From assembly GCA_021464415.1 (NCBI GenBank), contig JAKCWG010000420.1, forward strand, positions 59,520-123,519: a stretch of DNA of 64,000 nucleotides, in the 5' to 3' direction. The notes under the pieces are model-generated. The model made no database searches. It was not told the origin of the DNA and saw only the letters and a program-made list of their open reading frames with translations. Numbering within the stretch: the stretch's first letter is position 1; each line of letters starts with the position of its first letter. This document shows, piece by piece, positions 1-11,524 of this stretch. A program made the translations under genes and the position numbers. This DNA is from Lonicera japonica (lineage: Eukaryota; Streptophyta; Magnoliopsida; Dipsacales; Caprifoliaceae).

Positions 1-763
1 AACTAGTAAGCATGAAAGCAAATTGAGTTATTGAAAGCCAAAGTAAGGAACAGGTTGTAAAAATATTATAAGAAATGCAAATAATGAATAAAAATGAAAA
101 ATCCATGAGGGAAAAAATATTAAAAGTTAACAAACAAATTTTTTATCTCAGATTTGGGTTTTTGAGTCTTAAGAGTTTATTCATCTCCATTGTCACCCCT
201 CCCTTGCTGATATAGTTGATATTATTCTTCTTTGATGTATTATAACATTACAGTAATGGATACAAATACAGGAATCCGATACAATACAGCAAGAACACTG
301 AGATAAGGATACAGCTCGGAAAGGATACAGTACATAAACTATAATACTCTTTTACATGTATGTATATATATATATATCTGTGTGTCATTATTTTAAGTAG
401 ACAATGAGACTACTATCAACATCTGTGAACGCTGAGTCTAAAATATAAACTGAAGATAGTCGATTGTGACCTGTAGTGAGGTAAGGCGACGGCAAAGTGG
501 TCACAAAAGATAGTCAATTGTGACCTATGGTGAGGTTAGGCGATGGCGAAGTTGTCACGCAACAAAATTCATTTCATTTTGTTGTTGTTTTTTCTAATTA
601 TTTTTTTTTTTATTTTCTTTATAAAAAGCAAATTAATATTAAAACAACAAAAAGATTACAACAGATAAAACCAGATTGGATAGTGGATAAGAAATCCACT
701 GATGCAATCAGAGCTATCAAACTACTTGGAAGCTGCTGCCCAAACTCCAATCAAAAGGTGAAC
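1..763. other. AT-rich intergenic or intronic sequence, nothing recognised
   Basis: I see no gene here. There is a short (TA)n tract near 362-378 and two copies of a short phrase around 455-545 (containing gattgtgacct...gtgaggt.aggcga), about 55 bp apart. A 91-codon open frame at 527-802 looks like chance. If the tRNA nucleotidyltransferase gene is whole, this is part of one of its introns or of its 3' side. Confidence 0.4.
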
Positions 764-1945
764 TTTTTTTTTTATCGGAGACAACTGCTTTTATTGATAT
801 GAATCATAAAAAGCAAGTACACAAGTGCAGATACAAAGCCAATAGAAGAGATGGTCGACCAGAGGTCCAACCAAGCAACGACTAGAAAAACATCAGCTAA
901 CAGAAGTCCTATCAAACAATAATAAAACAATAAAATCAAAATCTGCCTGAACCAGACAGAGCATCACCCAATGATTTATTAAAGCAGCACTGCCCCCCAA
1001 TTGTTAGAAATCTCCGAGATTGATAATTTTCCAAATAAATTGGATGTGCTGGCCCAAAGTGATGCAACCATCTTGATTTTTCTCCACACCTCTTCTAAGT
1101 CTGTCCTCAAACACACTTACATTTCTTTCTTGCCACAATGACCAGACCACTGCCATAAAGCAACATCTCCATAAGATTTTTGGCATTCCTTATGTTGCCA
1201 CTGAATTGCCAGACAATGCATAAAAATTCATTCCAATGCTTAGGTAAAGCGCCAAAAACTTCAAATATTAATCTAGCTTTGTCCCAAAACTGTTGAGCAA
1301 AATTACAATGTAACATAATGTGTTCTATTGATTCACTATCCTTTTTGCAAAGTATACACCAAGAAGGGGCAATAGCACGAGATGGCCTTCTAATTTGAAG
1401 AAAGTCACACGTTGTTGACTCTTCTCAAAGATGCCAACCAAGCAAACTCTTTTAAGTTTGGGACGAATACCTGCCATCCAAATCATTTTGTAAGGCACAA
1501 AAGGAACATCCTCCGAGGAGTGAATAAGCAAATCAAAGAAGGATTTACATGAGAAATACTGTAAATTCTAGGAAAAGCAAAAGCAAGTGATTTAGATCCA
1601 ATCCAATGATCTTCCCAAAATCGAATGATATTCCCCATGCCACCTTAGGCCTAGTAAAAGTTTTGAAAGACTCAATGCCCTTAGAAATTGCTTTCCAAGG
1701 ATTGCAAAGACCCTCTTTATCACCACGTTTGAGTCCCAACCATTCATCTCCAAAGCCACTTACCCAAGAGTGCCTCATTCTCTTTTGCTAGGTTGCCAAT
1801 ACCCAAACCCCCCATGATTTTTATAATTTTATTGCATATTGAAATGGACATTTTAAAGAGGGCAGGGTAGTAACTGGGCAAACTTTCAAGAACTCCAGAA
1901 AATGATCAAAGCTACTGCTCCTTCCCTCAAAAACTCTTTGATTTC
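764..1945 (-). mobile_element. LINE (non-LTR retrotransposon) 3' fragment 1
   Basis: On the minus strand three frames can be chained into the C-terminal part of a plant L1-type LINE reverse transcriptase. Minus-strand 1778-1545 carries a stretch like NPWKAISKGIESFK, 1531-1325 continues the linker region, and 1316-1107 carries the zf-RVT zinc-binding region (HCNFAQQFWDKARLIFEVFG). A poly(A) tail would match the poly(T) run at 764-773 on the plus strand. The copy is 5' truncated and broken by frameshifts, so it is dead. It lies in the same orientation as the tRNA nucleotidyltransferase gene. The upstream limit near 1945 is approximate, where a second LINE poly(T) begins. Confidence 0.75.
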
Positions 1946-1950
1946 TCTCT

Positions 1951-2760
1951 TTCTTTTTTTTTTGATAAGAAACGAAATTTATTATAAAAAGAAAAGGAAG
2001 ATACAGGGAAAAGCCCAGTGAATGAGATTTCCAATGAAGCTATGCCCTCTACCCGCAATAGTACATCAAAGGCTACTATACCCATTACAAAACAATAACA
2101 ATCAAGACATAAAGCTGAGACAATCCAGCACAAACATAAAGCGTTTAACAGAATCAAAGACGTTCAAGGCTCCAGCCCATAGCCCAACTAAGCATATGCT
2201 ATGACTACACACTTCATCCACTGAGCTGCATCTATCATCACAGACTACTGTTTCTTTCCATCCAAACTAACCAGGCTACAGCCAACACCATAAGCCTCCA
2301 AATGCATTTAGATATGTTGCCGGATTGCTTAAATGACCACCTGATTTTTATAATATCAACCCACCTCCTAGGAAGAGCACCCACTAACCCAAACAGATTA
2401 AACAATCTACTCCATAGATCTTGAGCAAATTGGCAATGAATTAAAATATGATCAATGTCCTCTCCATTTTTCCTACAGAGCACGCACCATGAGGGAGACA
2501 AGCACATATAGGGTCTCCACCTTTGGATTGAGTCGCATGTATTCACTCTATCCAATGAGGCTAGCCAAGCAAACACCTTAATCTTAGAAGGGACTCCTCG
2601 CTTCCATATGAAATTAAATTGCTGGAGTGGGATCTTTCCACACTAGACAACATTGCAAATCTCCATAATTTTTTTATTGTCGTGCTATTCTGCGCAAGCC
2701 ACCAGCTGATATGATAAACTCTAACCAACTCTTTGGGAACACCCCTATAACACAATACTG
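1951..2760 (-). mobile_element. LINE 3' fragment 2
   Basis: This is a second 5'-truncated LINE copy on the minus strand. The frame 2576-2238 encodes a clear zf-RVT domain (SWCVLCRKNGEDIDHILIHC, then FAQDLWSRLFNLFG) followed by VAWLVWMERN, the usual end of plant L1 ORF2 proteins. The poly(T) at 1954-1963 marks its poly(A) tail. The frame 2755-2561 belongs to the same protein but is shifted. It abuts fragment 1 in the same orientation and resembles it, so these are two insertions of one family or one insertion next to another. Confidence 0.75.
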
Positions 2761-3399
2761 AACATCAATCTAGCCCAGATTGCTCTGGAGAAGGTACAAT
2801 GAATTCAGTTTATTTGCCTTTTAATTGGAATACTCGGTGGTAATTTTTAATCAAGAATTTGAGATTTTGTTAACTTTGATTAGGTCAAATTTATATGGGT
2901 ATACTGCTCTACTATCCACAAAAATCTAACAGAAAGAGAAATCACTGTAATTTACTATAACACGGGGGAGGTGTTTGCAATAAATTTACAACACAGAAGG
3001 TTACTATAATAATTCTTATAAATAAATACAACACACCCAAATGGATGAGACTCAGAATGTGGTCAATAAGTTTTGACTCTGCATTGTCTTTGAAGAAAAA
3101 CATCTCTTGTACTAGGGCACCTTTTCTGTTAGTTGAGTAAATAAACTAACATAAAATCGTCGATGGCAATTTCTTGTGACACTTTTCCATAACGTATATC
3201 ATATCTATTCCAATGAAGGGTGGGTACTGTGTTGCTTAACTACTCAAGAGACTTTGCCTTTATCTTTTTATAATTCATCATTTAGGATAGGTCTTGATGT
3301 AAATTTTATGGACTCCATCCAATAAAATTAAACACTCATAAATATACATAAATTAGAATAAGCTTCTTCAGATCACAAAATATTAAATTAAGTGCGTAC

Positions 3400-6300
3400 C
3401 ACCACAGGAATGCGGCTATTTTCACTGTAGTCTTCAGATCTTAAGTTGACAAAATCAATTTCTATACCATCTATGTGCATCTTTGCTGTTTCCAAGTGTT
3501 TTGATTGTTCAGGATTGCTGCAACGTTAAAGGATGGCATATGATTAGTTATTATAATTTGTCATAAGCCTACAAAGACATGAAAAAACAGCAGCATTAGA
3601 AAACTTAAAGGTGAACAATAAGGCATTTAATCTTCGGTGTAAAAAGGATTAAGGAAGAGACAGAGAATGGGTGAACTGTAAGATTGGTGTACGAAAAAGA
3701 TGCAAGCTGGTCTAGGAAGTTTCTGAATCTTGCTTTGTACAACGCGTAAGTAAGGGATCTCACAGATTTAGAAATTTATCATGGTTTGTCTGTTATCCGT
3801 ATTGGTATATTTAGGCTTTTATTATTACTTGATTTAATTTCCTAAATTGTAATATTTTTCAATGCAAATATTGACTCCTGCCTCTGAGTTTAAGTACCCC
3901 AAACCAATAATGTAATATGATGTGGTGTTAGAGGGACAATTCCAACATAGGGTTTTCTACAATTAGCTTCGCCTTTTATGGCGCACACCCATCCGGTCAA
4001 AGAGTTTCTCTTTTTTTCTCTACTACCATTTTTCAGTCAGTTTTCTAATGAGGTACAAATGCAGAATTATCTTCTACCTTAGCCGTGCTTCTGGCTATCC
4101 ATTTCTCTGGCTGACTCTCCAGCTTATTTTCTCATGTTTTTACCCTCCTTCTACCCCTCTTGCTGCTTTAACTTCGCCATCTTCAAACAGTTGGTTTGCA
4201 CATTTGTCTAAGGCCTCTTTTCTTTACTTTTCAACCTCCTTCGGGTATTCCCTTCATTTCCTTCTTATGGACAAAGGGTCCTTGTGGTGTTGCCTGAGTG
4301 TTTCTGATAGTCCTTCCAGGCTGCCGAGTGTTTTTGACAGTCTTTTGGTGTTGCCATGTGTTTTCCGGCAGCATTTTGGCGTTGCAAAGTCTCCCGCGCA
4401 GTTGACTTTCAATGGTGTTGTTCACACCATTAGCACATGTTGACTCACTTACGATGGTCTACGGAATTAATTGAACCAAAAATGAGTTTATGGGCAAAAT
4501 TGAAGCTAGTGACAGCTTAAGCCTTCAAGGGCCAAATGGGTAATTTATGCTTAACATAAATACAAAAATTACATGAAACAGACTTTTACTTGATCTTTGA
4601 CAAGGAATACACATAACATATGTTTGACAAAAAATATCAAGGGAACAAGTTCATCTTCGAAGTATTGTTTCCTTCCAATATTTTTCTTGTGGAACTTCCT
4701 TCATTCCTTCCTTTTAGCATTTTCCTTTTCTTGTGCTGGAGAGATCCACAATCCATCTCAATCTTATTGGTAGGAGAGTGGTCTATCTACCGCTGGTGGT
4801 GAACAGATTATTATTGCATGGGGGGTTGGCTTACCTGGTCCAGTGCTATTAGGGATTTCCATGTACTGGGAGATACGAGCATATAAAGTTTACAAATTGG
4901 GTCAAGAAAATAATTAGAGCAGCACAATACCGAAACGAATAGCTCGAAGAACTCGTAGGGGATCATCCAAATGGGTAAATTATGCTTACTATGGTCTACA
5001 GAATTAATTGAACCAAATATGAGTTTATGGGTTAAATTGAAGCTAGTGACAGCTTAAGCCTTTATGGGCCAAACGGGTAACTTATGCTTAACATAAAGAC
5101 AAAAGTTACATGAAACAGAATTTTATTTGGCCTCAAGCCATGCCATTTGTGACCCACAGATACACCATTTGATCATTGACAAGGAATATGCTTAACATAT
5201 GTTTGTCAAAACCAGATTTTTTTTATTAGCTTTAAAATTATTATGTTCTATAAAAAGGATGAAGAGAGAGAAAGTTGATGTAAAATGAGCATATTTTTTT
5301 TTTTTTGTAAGAAAAAGAGCTTTTAAAAAAGAAAGAAAAGTACACACATCCATTTTACAAATAACACAACAAAACAACAAGAAGCCTTCTGAAAGGAAAC
5401 CAAAAGGGTCACAAGCATTAAAAATCTTGAAGCACCACCTTTTACACGCTCTTCAAAAATTCTCCTATTCCTCTCAATCCATAAAAACCACGTGCCTACG
5501 CGCATCAAAAACCAACAGATACCAATAAAATCAGCGTAAAAAAACCAAAACAAATAAAAGGGACGTCCTGAAGAAGAAGATGGTATACAAAGAACACACC
5601 ACGAAGGAGAGATGTGGGTGCTATGAACTAACTAACAACTTGGGCTACTTTTCCAAATGCAATTTTGGCTCCTCGTTAGAGAGCTAAAAAGGATTTACTG
5701 GCTTCCAAACCCTTTTATCATCCATAATCTGGTTACAATACTCTCTCTATCATTCAAGGAAAAAAAAAAAAAAAAATTTGAGCTTTAATCAATCTTCCTT
5801 TATTACGGAGATCAAGGACAAAGCCAACAATCTTCCCAAAATCTTACTTTATCCCCTTTCCCAACTGCTCCCCTACTCCTGTATACCATTTTTGAAAGAA
5901 ATACCCACCAAATAAATGCTTTTTACCAAGAAGAGCAATATTCTTATTAAGTACAAACTTTTCTAATATTTCCCAACTAACAAGCCCTTCCCCTTTGCCT
6001 TCCCAAACCTCCCTCAACTAGATGCTGAGAAACTGGACTTCAACTTAAAAAACCTCTTAGATATTCTCTCTACAACAGATCCCAAAAGGCTTGAAGCCAA
6101 ACCATAAAAAACCCAAACAGTTACTATCAACAATTCAACATTACCATAATCCTTAGTTAGATTTTTGATAACTTTCCCAAAATTGAAGGTGAGATAGTCT
6201 AGAAGGAATTTAAGGAGAAAAAGGTCAAACAAGGAGACCATTTATCATCACAGCCGAAGAAAGACATAGTCTCCACCTCCAACCAAAGATTAACCGAAAT

Positions 6301-9300
6301 CCCAACGTGATTTCAAAATCTATTTTAAAGATAACACCTTCCTTTTCCATAGTAGTGTTTTTTATGAGGAAAGTACTTTCCAAAACCTGCGCATAACTTT
6401 ATACAAAGTTTTAGCAAAGTGCACACTATAAGCGCAAAAAATCTAATACAATTCTTCACAAGTCATGACATGGTGTAAAAGGGACGCAACTCCTACCCTT
6501 GGGCTATGAAATATGGAAAAAAAAAAGAGGGAGATGTACTCCTATATAACCATTATCCCACCAAAGCAAATAAAGCCCAAACCTGAAAGTTCAACTAAAA
6601 AAATGATTTATCATAAAATTCAACATTACCATAATCCTCTTTCCCAAACTAGGGAATTTAAGGAGACAAAGGTGGAGAGCCTTGAAATGTTTTTTATGAG
6701 GAAAGGTGCATAAGTTTTAGCTATCTATGTCAACCTCCTACCCATGAAATATGGTGTAGTAAATATGAAAGTGATTTATCGTTCTTTAGTGAAAGGATGC
6801 TTCACTCAATTGATGAAGTCCAGGCTTCAATAACACTAGATACATCAAAATTGTCCTGGAAAAAAAATAAAACATATATATGGTTGCTTCTCAGTTCAAT
6901 CTCTACCTCGAACCTCGGTCTCTCAAATCTACCTATGCTGCTCAAGTTCGCTTTTTATACTTTTGTTGCTTAACAACCCATATTTTTTCCATGAGTGATG
7001 GATTGGACTGTTGTATTATCTCTAACTTCACCCTTTTTGGTTTTTCGCTTAATTGGTTGTCTCATTAGAATTGACGCTTTCAATAATAATGTTGATGCAT
7101 TCTTCCCACTTTCTTCTGATTTTTTTCCCATTAAGAGTATTACGTGTTCGAGAATATGTGTTTGTTGGATTGATTTTATGAATATCATGAAATCTTAGAT
7201 TCAAAAAGTAAAAAAGGGAAGGCCTAAGTCTCAAAGACATGCAATAATAAGACCAAGAAGTTCTTAAAACACAACACACGACAATAAAGGAAAATGGTAG
7301 AACCATCACACAGAAAGTTACAGGAAAAAAAAATACAAGGAAAAAGGAGAAAGACATATACCGTGGGATTTGGTTAATCTTCTGTTTTTCTTTCCCCAAA
7401 GATGACAAGTACTCATTTACTTTTTCAGTGAATTCTGTGCCCAACATGTTGTCAAGGGCAATATCAATATCATTACACGGTTGCCCTAGAAGCTGCATTG
7501 AGAATGATCTATATCAGATGCAATGAAAGAGACAAAAACAGTTAAATTAATAATTAATTGCAACAGGAAAAAAATGTTTTCCATGTCTCCATTTATCCTC
7601 AGCATTTGACGTTGATATTGCTCATCTTATGAAGAGAAGCATTCTATAGTGTGGCATTATAAAATGGACCAAAATGAACAACAGTTTTCAACTATAGGGA
7701 AAGTAAAATCCTTAATTGTATATGTCATGTTTCCAATCATCTATAATTTTATTTTATTTTTATAAGAAACAAAGCTTATATTGATGAAAAAACAAATACA
7801 AGTGAGGAAAACAAAAGTGGATGAGAAATCCACAACCCAAAGAGACAAAAAGAAAAAGGAAAAGAGAACAAGCAAAAACTCCACAAAGACTAGAATCCCA
7901 CTGAAAAAAACAAAACTCAACCACATAACACCATGGATTCCTGTAGTGAAACTCCCCTCAAATCAAAGGAAACCCCTCCAAAAGAACACTTGAGTCAGGC
8001 GTAAATAACCATCTATCAACACATAGCAGCTTTCCAATCTCCAAGAATTTCCGAGATTGAAAGTAATCCAAAGCTCTTAGAGGTAAAAGCCCACAAAGAA
8101 GCCATATAACAGACTCAGTCCCACACCTTGAAAACACACGTTATGGAAATAAGGTCCCCTTGAAGGAAGATAGGCATGTTCACTAAAAACATTTGTTTGA
8201 GACCTTCTAACCACCTAGTTATAGAGACCTAAGTGGAACCCAAGGGAAATATTGTTAAAAGGCCTTAGGAATAACGCGAGTGTATCCAACACTTGGGCTG
8301 ATTTTTTTTTAATGTTTATTTTAACTAGATTTGTGTGCACATGGAATGCGTGCGCAGTTTAATTATAGTATACAATTTGAATAGAAAACGTCATAAAAAA
8401 AATTAAAAATGATAAGTGGCGTAGTTCTTTAGAGCTACACTTTCCTAGCTAACAGTGAAATTTCGAATATTGTTGCTTGCCCAGTTACACTATGATAGAA
8501 ATATCTTTGTGAAATAAAAAGCCACAAGAGCAAAATTGGAAAACCAAAAACCAGACACTGCTTCAACAAAAAACGAAATGCCTTCCGGCTTTATATAAGA
8601 TGTATTATTGATACAAATCATACAATAATACTAATAATCGAATTTAGTTGCTACAAAGGCACAAGAGTTCTCCAAACAAACATTTCACATAATTCAAACA
8701 CAAACAGAAACACTTTACATAAAGCGGTAAAAACAGCAGCTTTTAGAACACCGTTTGAGGAGTGCATAGCCATCTCCATCCGGCAGTGGGAGCAGACTAC
8801 GTTAAACCATTAATATTATATATATGATTTCATACTCGATTTCAATCACTTTGACCTCTATTGCATGAGTAGCTAAACCAAGTGTGTAGCTATTGTTAAA
8901 GGAATAAAAGAAAATCACTGCTTATGCAAGTTATTAAACAGGTAGTTACAAGCTATGTACCATGTATCAATAAGAGGATTAAAAAGCACTTCCAGATAGG
9001 TGTGTCTGTTTAAAAAATCAAAAGTATGTAAACATAATAAATAAGAAGGTGAATTTAATGAATGAAAGTTGTGTCTGAAATTCTTTCAATGCAATACAAT
9101 ACAAGAGAACCCAAAAAAATAAAAGCAAAAAGTGTAACAAACCTTGTCACGAACCCAGCCACCAACAACTCGAATCTGAGTTTGCAGACTGAAGCAGCCA
9201 ACAACTTGAAGCAAAAGTTCAAATATCTGGCTCTCCTGGTCCGTTAGATCGATCTTTTCTTTCAATTGAAAGTTCGGTGGTGATGTTGTAGTCATCGTCC

Positions 9301-11066
9301 TTGCTCTGTAACAAATAACAACCTCAAAATGTTAGCGTTTGACTTGAGGGCTATGAAGCACGGATAAGAGAATCACGTTTTGACGTGATATGCGATTCGC
9401 AAATTTTTCAAAATGTAGGATACGACCGTGGGGATACGTTCTTAATTATATATATATATATATATGTATTATATGCAATAAACATTATAGATATTTAAGA
9501 ATTCAACAAAATTAAACTAGATTGCATCAATAATCCAAATACTCAAGATGATCATTGTCACCGTTCACCACATAGTTAAAGTGACCCAATAATAAAATTT
9601 GTAATCAGCAAAGCAACAGATTATCTAAAAAAAAAAAAAAGCAGCAAAGCAACAGCCAACAAGTACACATATAGATATAATCCTTATTGTTTGACCCTAA
9701 TTAAGCTGAAAATTGTTGCTGCACGATTCTGTTCTTTATTGTACTATTCTGTTCTTTCTTGTTTTCTTTTAGGTAAAATTTGAACTATTATTAATCAACA
9801 AAGAATATACAAGCAAACACATACAAACTCAGTCCGAAACCTGAGAGACAAGCAAAACACAAAGGAAAACAAACTATACAAACCAAATAGAAAATGACTA
9901 TGCAAGCATCCTAATATCATTAAAGCCCCACTCTTTACATATCATCCAGCGAGCACAATTCCTTCTAGCTTTCCAAAGGGAGCACCTTCACCATCAAAGA
10001 TATCCAATCCAGCCCTGTTTGTCTGAATATTCTGCAATTCCTTTCCACCCAAATGCAGTACACTGTTACAAGCTAGCGCCAAAGTCCTCACATGAGCAAT
10101 GAAATTATCACCTTTTGCTTCAATCAAAGCATATCTCATCTCTTCTCCCCAATCACCAATAGATAGATACAAACCATTTCTTCTAAGTACCTCCTTCCAC
10201 ACATCCTTCAAAAAACAACAAGTAAAAATTAGATGTTGGCTGGTTTCAACTGCCAAAGTACACAATTCTCATCTTAAACGCAACCTCAACTTTTCAGCTT
10301 ATCCCTTGTAAGCAATTTGCCTCTGAAGCCATCCATATATCTAGGATATACCCTTTAAACCACACAATTTTATCCTAAACAACCTTATCACCGTGAGTTC
10401 TGATAAATTCCTTAGCATAAGCTACAGTAAACATTTTGTTTCTAGTTGGCACCCATTCCACAATGTCCTCCCTTGAGGTATGTAACTCAAGCAGATTCTG
10501 AACCACTTGCACCATATCAGCTGAGACTGGGTGAGGAAAGTTCAGCCTGCCATTCAAAATGTAATCACTAAGTTTACTATTGAGAGAGTTGGCTGCATCA
10601 TACACTAGTCTGCTCCCATATTTGTTGAGGAGCGAGCCATGTCCATGCCAATTATCAAGCCAAGTAAAAATACTTCTTCCCTTTCCCCACCTTGACCTTA
10701 ATACAAGCATAAAAGCTGTCCCTCAACTTTATAATCTTGTCCCAAGTCCAAGAAGAATCTTTCTTGATTAGTTCTTCTTTGTTTGACCCTAATTAAGCTA
10801 AAATTTGTCATTGCACTATTCTATAGGAATTGATACATATATATTATACACACAATTATGCAAGACAAAGAATTGAAAAAAAAAATGGGAAATGGTAGAG
10901 ACGACCTTAATACTAAGCAACAGGCGAGAGAGAGACGTACCTTCAGACTGATGTGTGAGAAAATAATCCATACCAAAGAAAATGCAACAAATAGATATAT
11001 ATATATATATATATTGAGAGAGAGGGGGGGCTTACTTGGAGATAGAGCCTCAGCAGTGAACAACAT
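3400..11066 (-). CDS. tRNA nucleotidyltransferase (CCA-adding enzyme), 5' exons of a partial or decayed gene
   Basis: The product family adds the 3'-terminal CCA to tRNAs in cytosol and organelles. Four exons on the minus strand can be spliced in frame: A 11066-11036 (MLFTAEALSP), B 9303-9143, C 7492-7362 and D 3517-3400. Exon B holds RVVGGWVRDK and exon C holds LLGQPCNDIDIALDNMLG, which contains the DxD metal-binding motif of the class II nucleotidyltransferase head. Exon D holds NPEQSKHLETAKM and IDFVNLRSEDYSENSRIP. Donors are GTAAGC, GTTTGT, GTATAT and GTACGC, with AG acceptors, and phases agree across B-C-D. The ATG at 9295 in exon B is an alternative start, as expected for a dual-targeted enzyme. 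The rest (GTAEEDA motif, neck, body, tail) is not found to the left. The gene either continues beyond position 1 through a LINE-filled intron or is a pseudogene; an out-of-order exon fragment at 4931-4972 favours disturbance of the locus. Confidence 0.75.
3661..4030. repeat. Dispersed repeat, copy 1 (second copy near 63.1-63.9 kb)
   Basis: About 360 bp, beginning near gggtgaactgtaagattgg and ending near aaagagtttctct, recur at 63094-63870 in the same orientation with scattered substitutions. The right-hand copy is interrupted by about 420 extra bases. The sequence lies in the long intron between exons C and D of the tRNA nucleotidyltransferase locus. I do not recognise the family. It could be LTR-like or part of a duplicated gene region. 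Confidence 0.7.
4031..4448. other. Unassigned intronic sequence with a 131-codon open frame
   Basis: A plus-strand frame at 4048-4443 is open for 131 codons and rich in Ser, Phe and Leu. I recognise no domain and the region sits inside an intron of the minus-strand gene, so I do not call it a gene. Confidence 0.3.
4449..5215. repeat. Diverged direct duplication (4449-4640 and 4984-5215)
   Basis: The block starting at ggtctacggaattaattgaac near 4455 and ending near catatgtttgacaaaa (4630) recurs from about 4988 to 5210, with substitutions and an extra 50 bp or so in the second copy. The orphan exon fragment of the tRNA nucleotidyltransferase lies directly at the left edge of the second copy, so the duplication and the exon displacement may be one event. 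Confidence 0.7.
4931..4972 (-). pseudogene. Orphan exon fragment of tRNA nucleotidyltransferase
   Basis: The minus strand reads LDDPLRVLRAIRFG, the signature that follows the head domain in CCA-adding enzymes, and ends at a GTATTG donor after the RFG codons. In the protein this motif comes after the exon at 3517-3400, yet here it lies upstream of that exon in transcription order (between exons C and D). Beyond the LDD codons the match stops at a junction with a locally duplicated sequence. It is therefore a displaced or duplicated exon piece, not part of the in-order gene. Confidence 0.65.
5294..6250 (-). mobile_element. LINE 3' fragment 3
   Basis: On the minus strand the frame 5553-5323 encodes VGTWFLWIERNRRIFEER, the typical C-terminal end of plant LINE ORF2. 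Just upstream, near 5600, a short PSWCVLC stretch recalls the start of the zf-RVT domain, so the middle of the domain is deleted. The poly(T) at 5294-5306 would be its poly(A) tail. Sequence up to about 6250 may belong to it but I cannot fix that edge. Confidence 0.6.
6251..7361. other. Intron sequence, no gene recognised
   Basis: This is AT-rich sequence between LINE fragment 3 and exon C of the tRNA nucleotidyltransferase. Short phrases such as caacattaccataatcct occur twice (near 6128 and 6621), suggesting decayed repeats. No exon or transposon protein is supported. Confidence 0.4.
7745..8300 (-). mobile_element. Possible LINE 3' end 4 (non-coding part)
   Basis: The stretch tttttataagaaacaaagcttatattgatg at 7758-7787 resembles the tails of LINE fragments 1 and 2 (ataagaaacgaaatttatta at 1964), with a T-rich run before it. 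No reverse transcriptase coding is visible, so only the 3' end would be present. The right limit is a guess. Confidence 0.35.
8301..9142. other. Intron sequence, nothing recognised
   Basis: AT-rich sequence between the possible LINE end and exon B of the tRNA nucleotidyltransferase. I see no coding, RNA or transposon signature. Confidence 0.4.
9346..10945. repeat. Intronic repeat copy 1, split by a LINE (partner at 13.8-14.5 kb)
   Basis: The parts 9346-9764 and 10785-10945 together match 13796-14515 (shared marks: gagaatcacgttt, agattgcatcaataatccaaatac, gcaaagcaacagccaacaagtacac, gtttgaccctaattaa). The partner copy runs straight across the point where this copy holds the LINE at 9765-10770, so it serves as an empty-site control. 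This copy lacks about 120 bp found in the partner near 14010-14160. It lies in the intron between exons A and B. Confidence 0.75.
9765..10770 (-). mobile_element. LINE fragment 5, 5'-truncated insertion
   Basis: The minus strand encodes two pieces of a plant LINE ORF2 C-terminus. The first, 10710-10375, has SRWGKGRSIFTWLDNWHG. The second, 10265-9942, has TSQHLIFTCCFLKDVWKEVL, a zf-RVT region. The T-rich start gttttcttttagg fits a poly(A) end on the minus strand. Flanks gttctttcttgttt (9751-9764) and gttcttctttgttt (10771-10784) look like a 14-bp target-site duplication with small changes. The uninterrupted paralogous sequence at 14310-14340 confirms the insertion. Confidence 0.75.
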
Positions 11067-11155
11067 TGTGGTGGTAGTGGTGGTGGTGAGCGACGGAGCT
11101 GATGGTGGTGAGCACGCAGCTATGGTGAACAGTCAGCGAATATAACTGTGGAGGG

Positions 11156-11170
11156 GACTAGGGTTTCAAG
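11156..11170 (-). promoter_or_regulatory. Telo-box-like motif upstream of the tRNA nucleotidyltransferase exon A
   Basis: The minus strand reads GAAACCCTAGT about 100 bp upstream of the exon A ATG. The telo-box AAACCCTA is known from promoters and 5' leaders of plant translation-apparatus genes, which suits a tRNA-processing enzyme. Further gggattagg phrases follow up to 11240. One short motif is weak evidence. Confidence 0.35.
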
Positions 11171-11329
11171 GTAGAGAAGAGGGGATTAGGGATTCGCGAT
11201 GGAGAAGGGGGGGATTAGGGATTGGCGAGGAAGAAAAGGGGTTCTGGGCGGGAGAGAAGCATTTGAGCGAGCGAATGTTTGGGAACGAAACAAATTTGGG
11301 GTTTAAGTTAATTTTGTTTTTTCTTTGTT

Positions 11330-11524
11330 TTTTAATTTTTTTGGTACCGCCCTCTAAACCACGGTAATTAAAATTATTTAACGTGGTTTTATGTCTACCT
11401 GTAGTAAATAATTTTTTATTTCTAATGAGATAGGGACTAAAATTTGTAAAATGTAAATATTTTTGGTAATGATTTTTGAGTCGTTATAAAAACATTAGTC
11501 ACAAAAAATTATTTTTCTTGTAGT
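11330..11524 (-). mobile_element. CACTA (En/Spm) transposon terminus
   Basis: The sequence ends at 11524 with attatttttcttgtagtg, the reverse complement of the common plant CACTA terminal repeat starting CACTACAAGAAAA. The stretch before it (accacggtaattaaaattatttaacgtggt) could be subterminal repeats. I did not find the matching other end in the window, so this is a fragment or a solo end. Confidence 0.5.
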
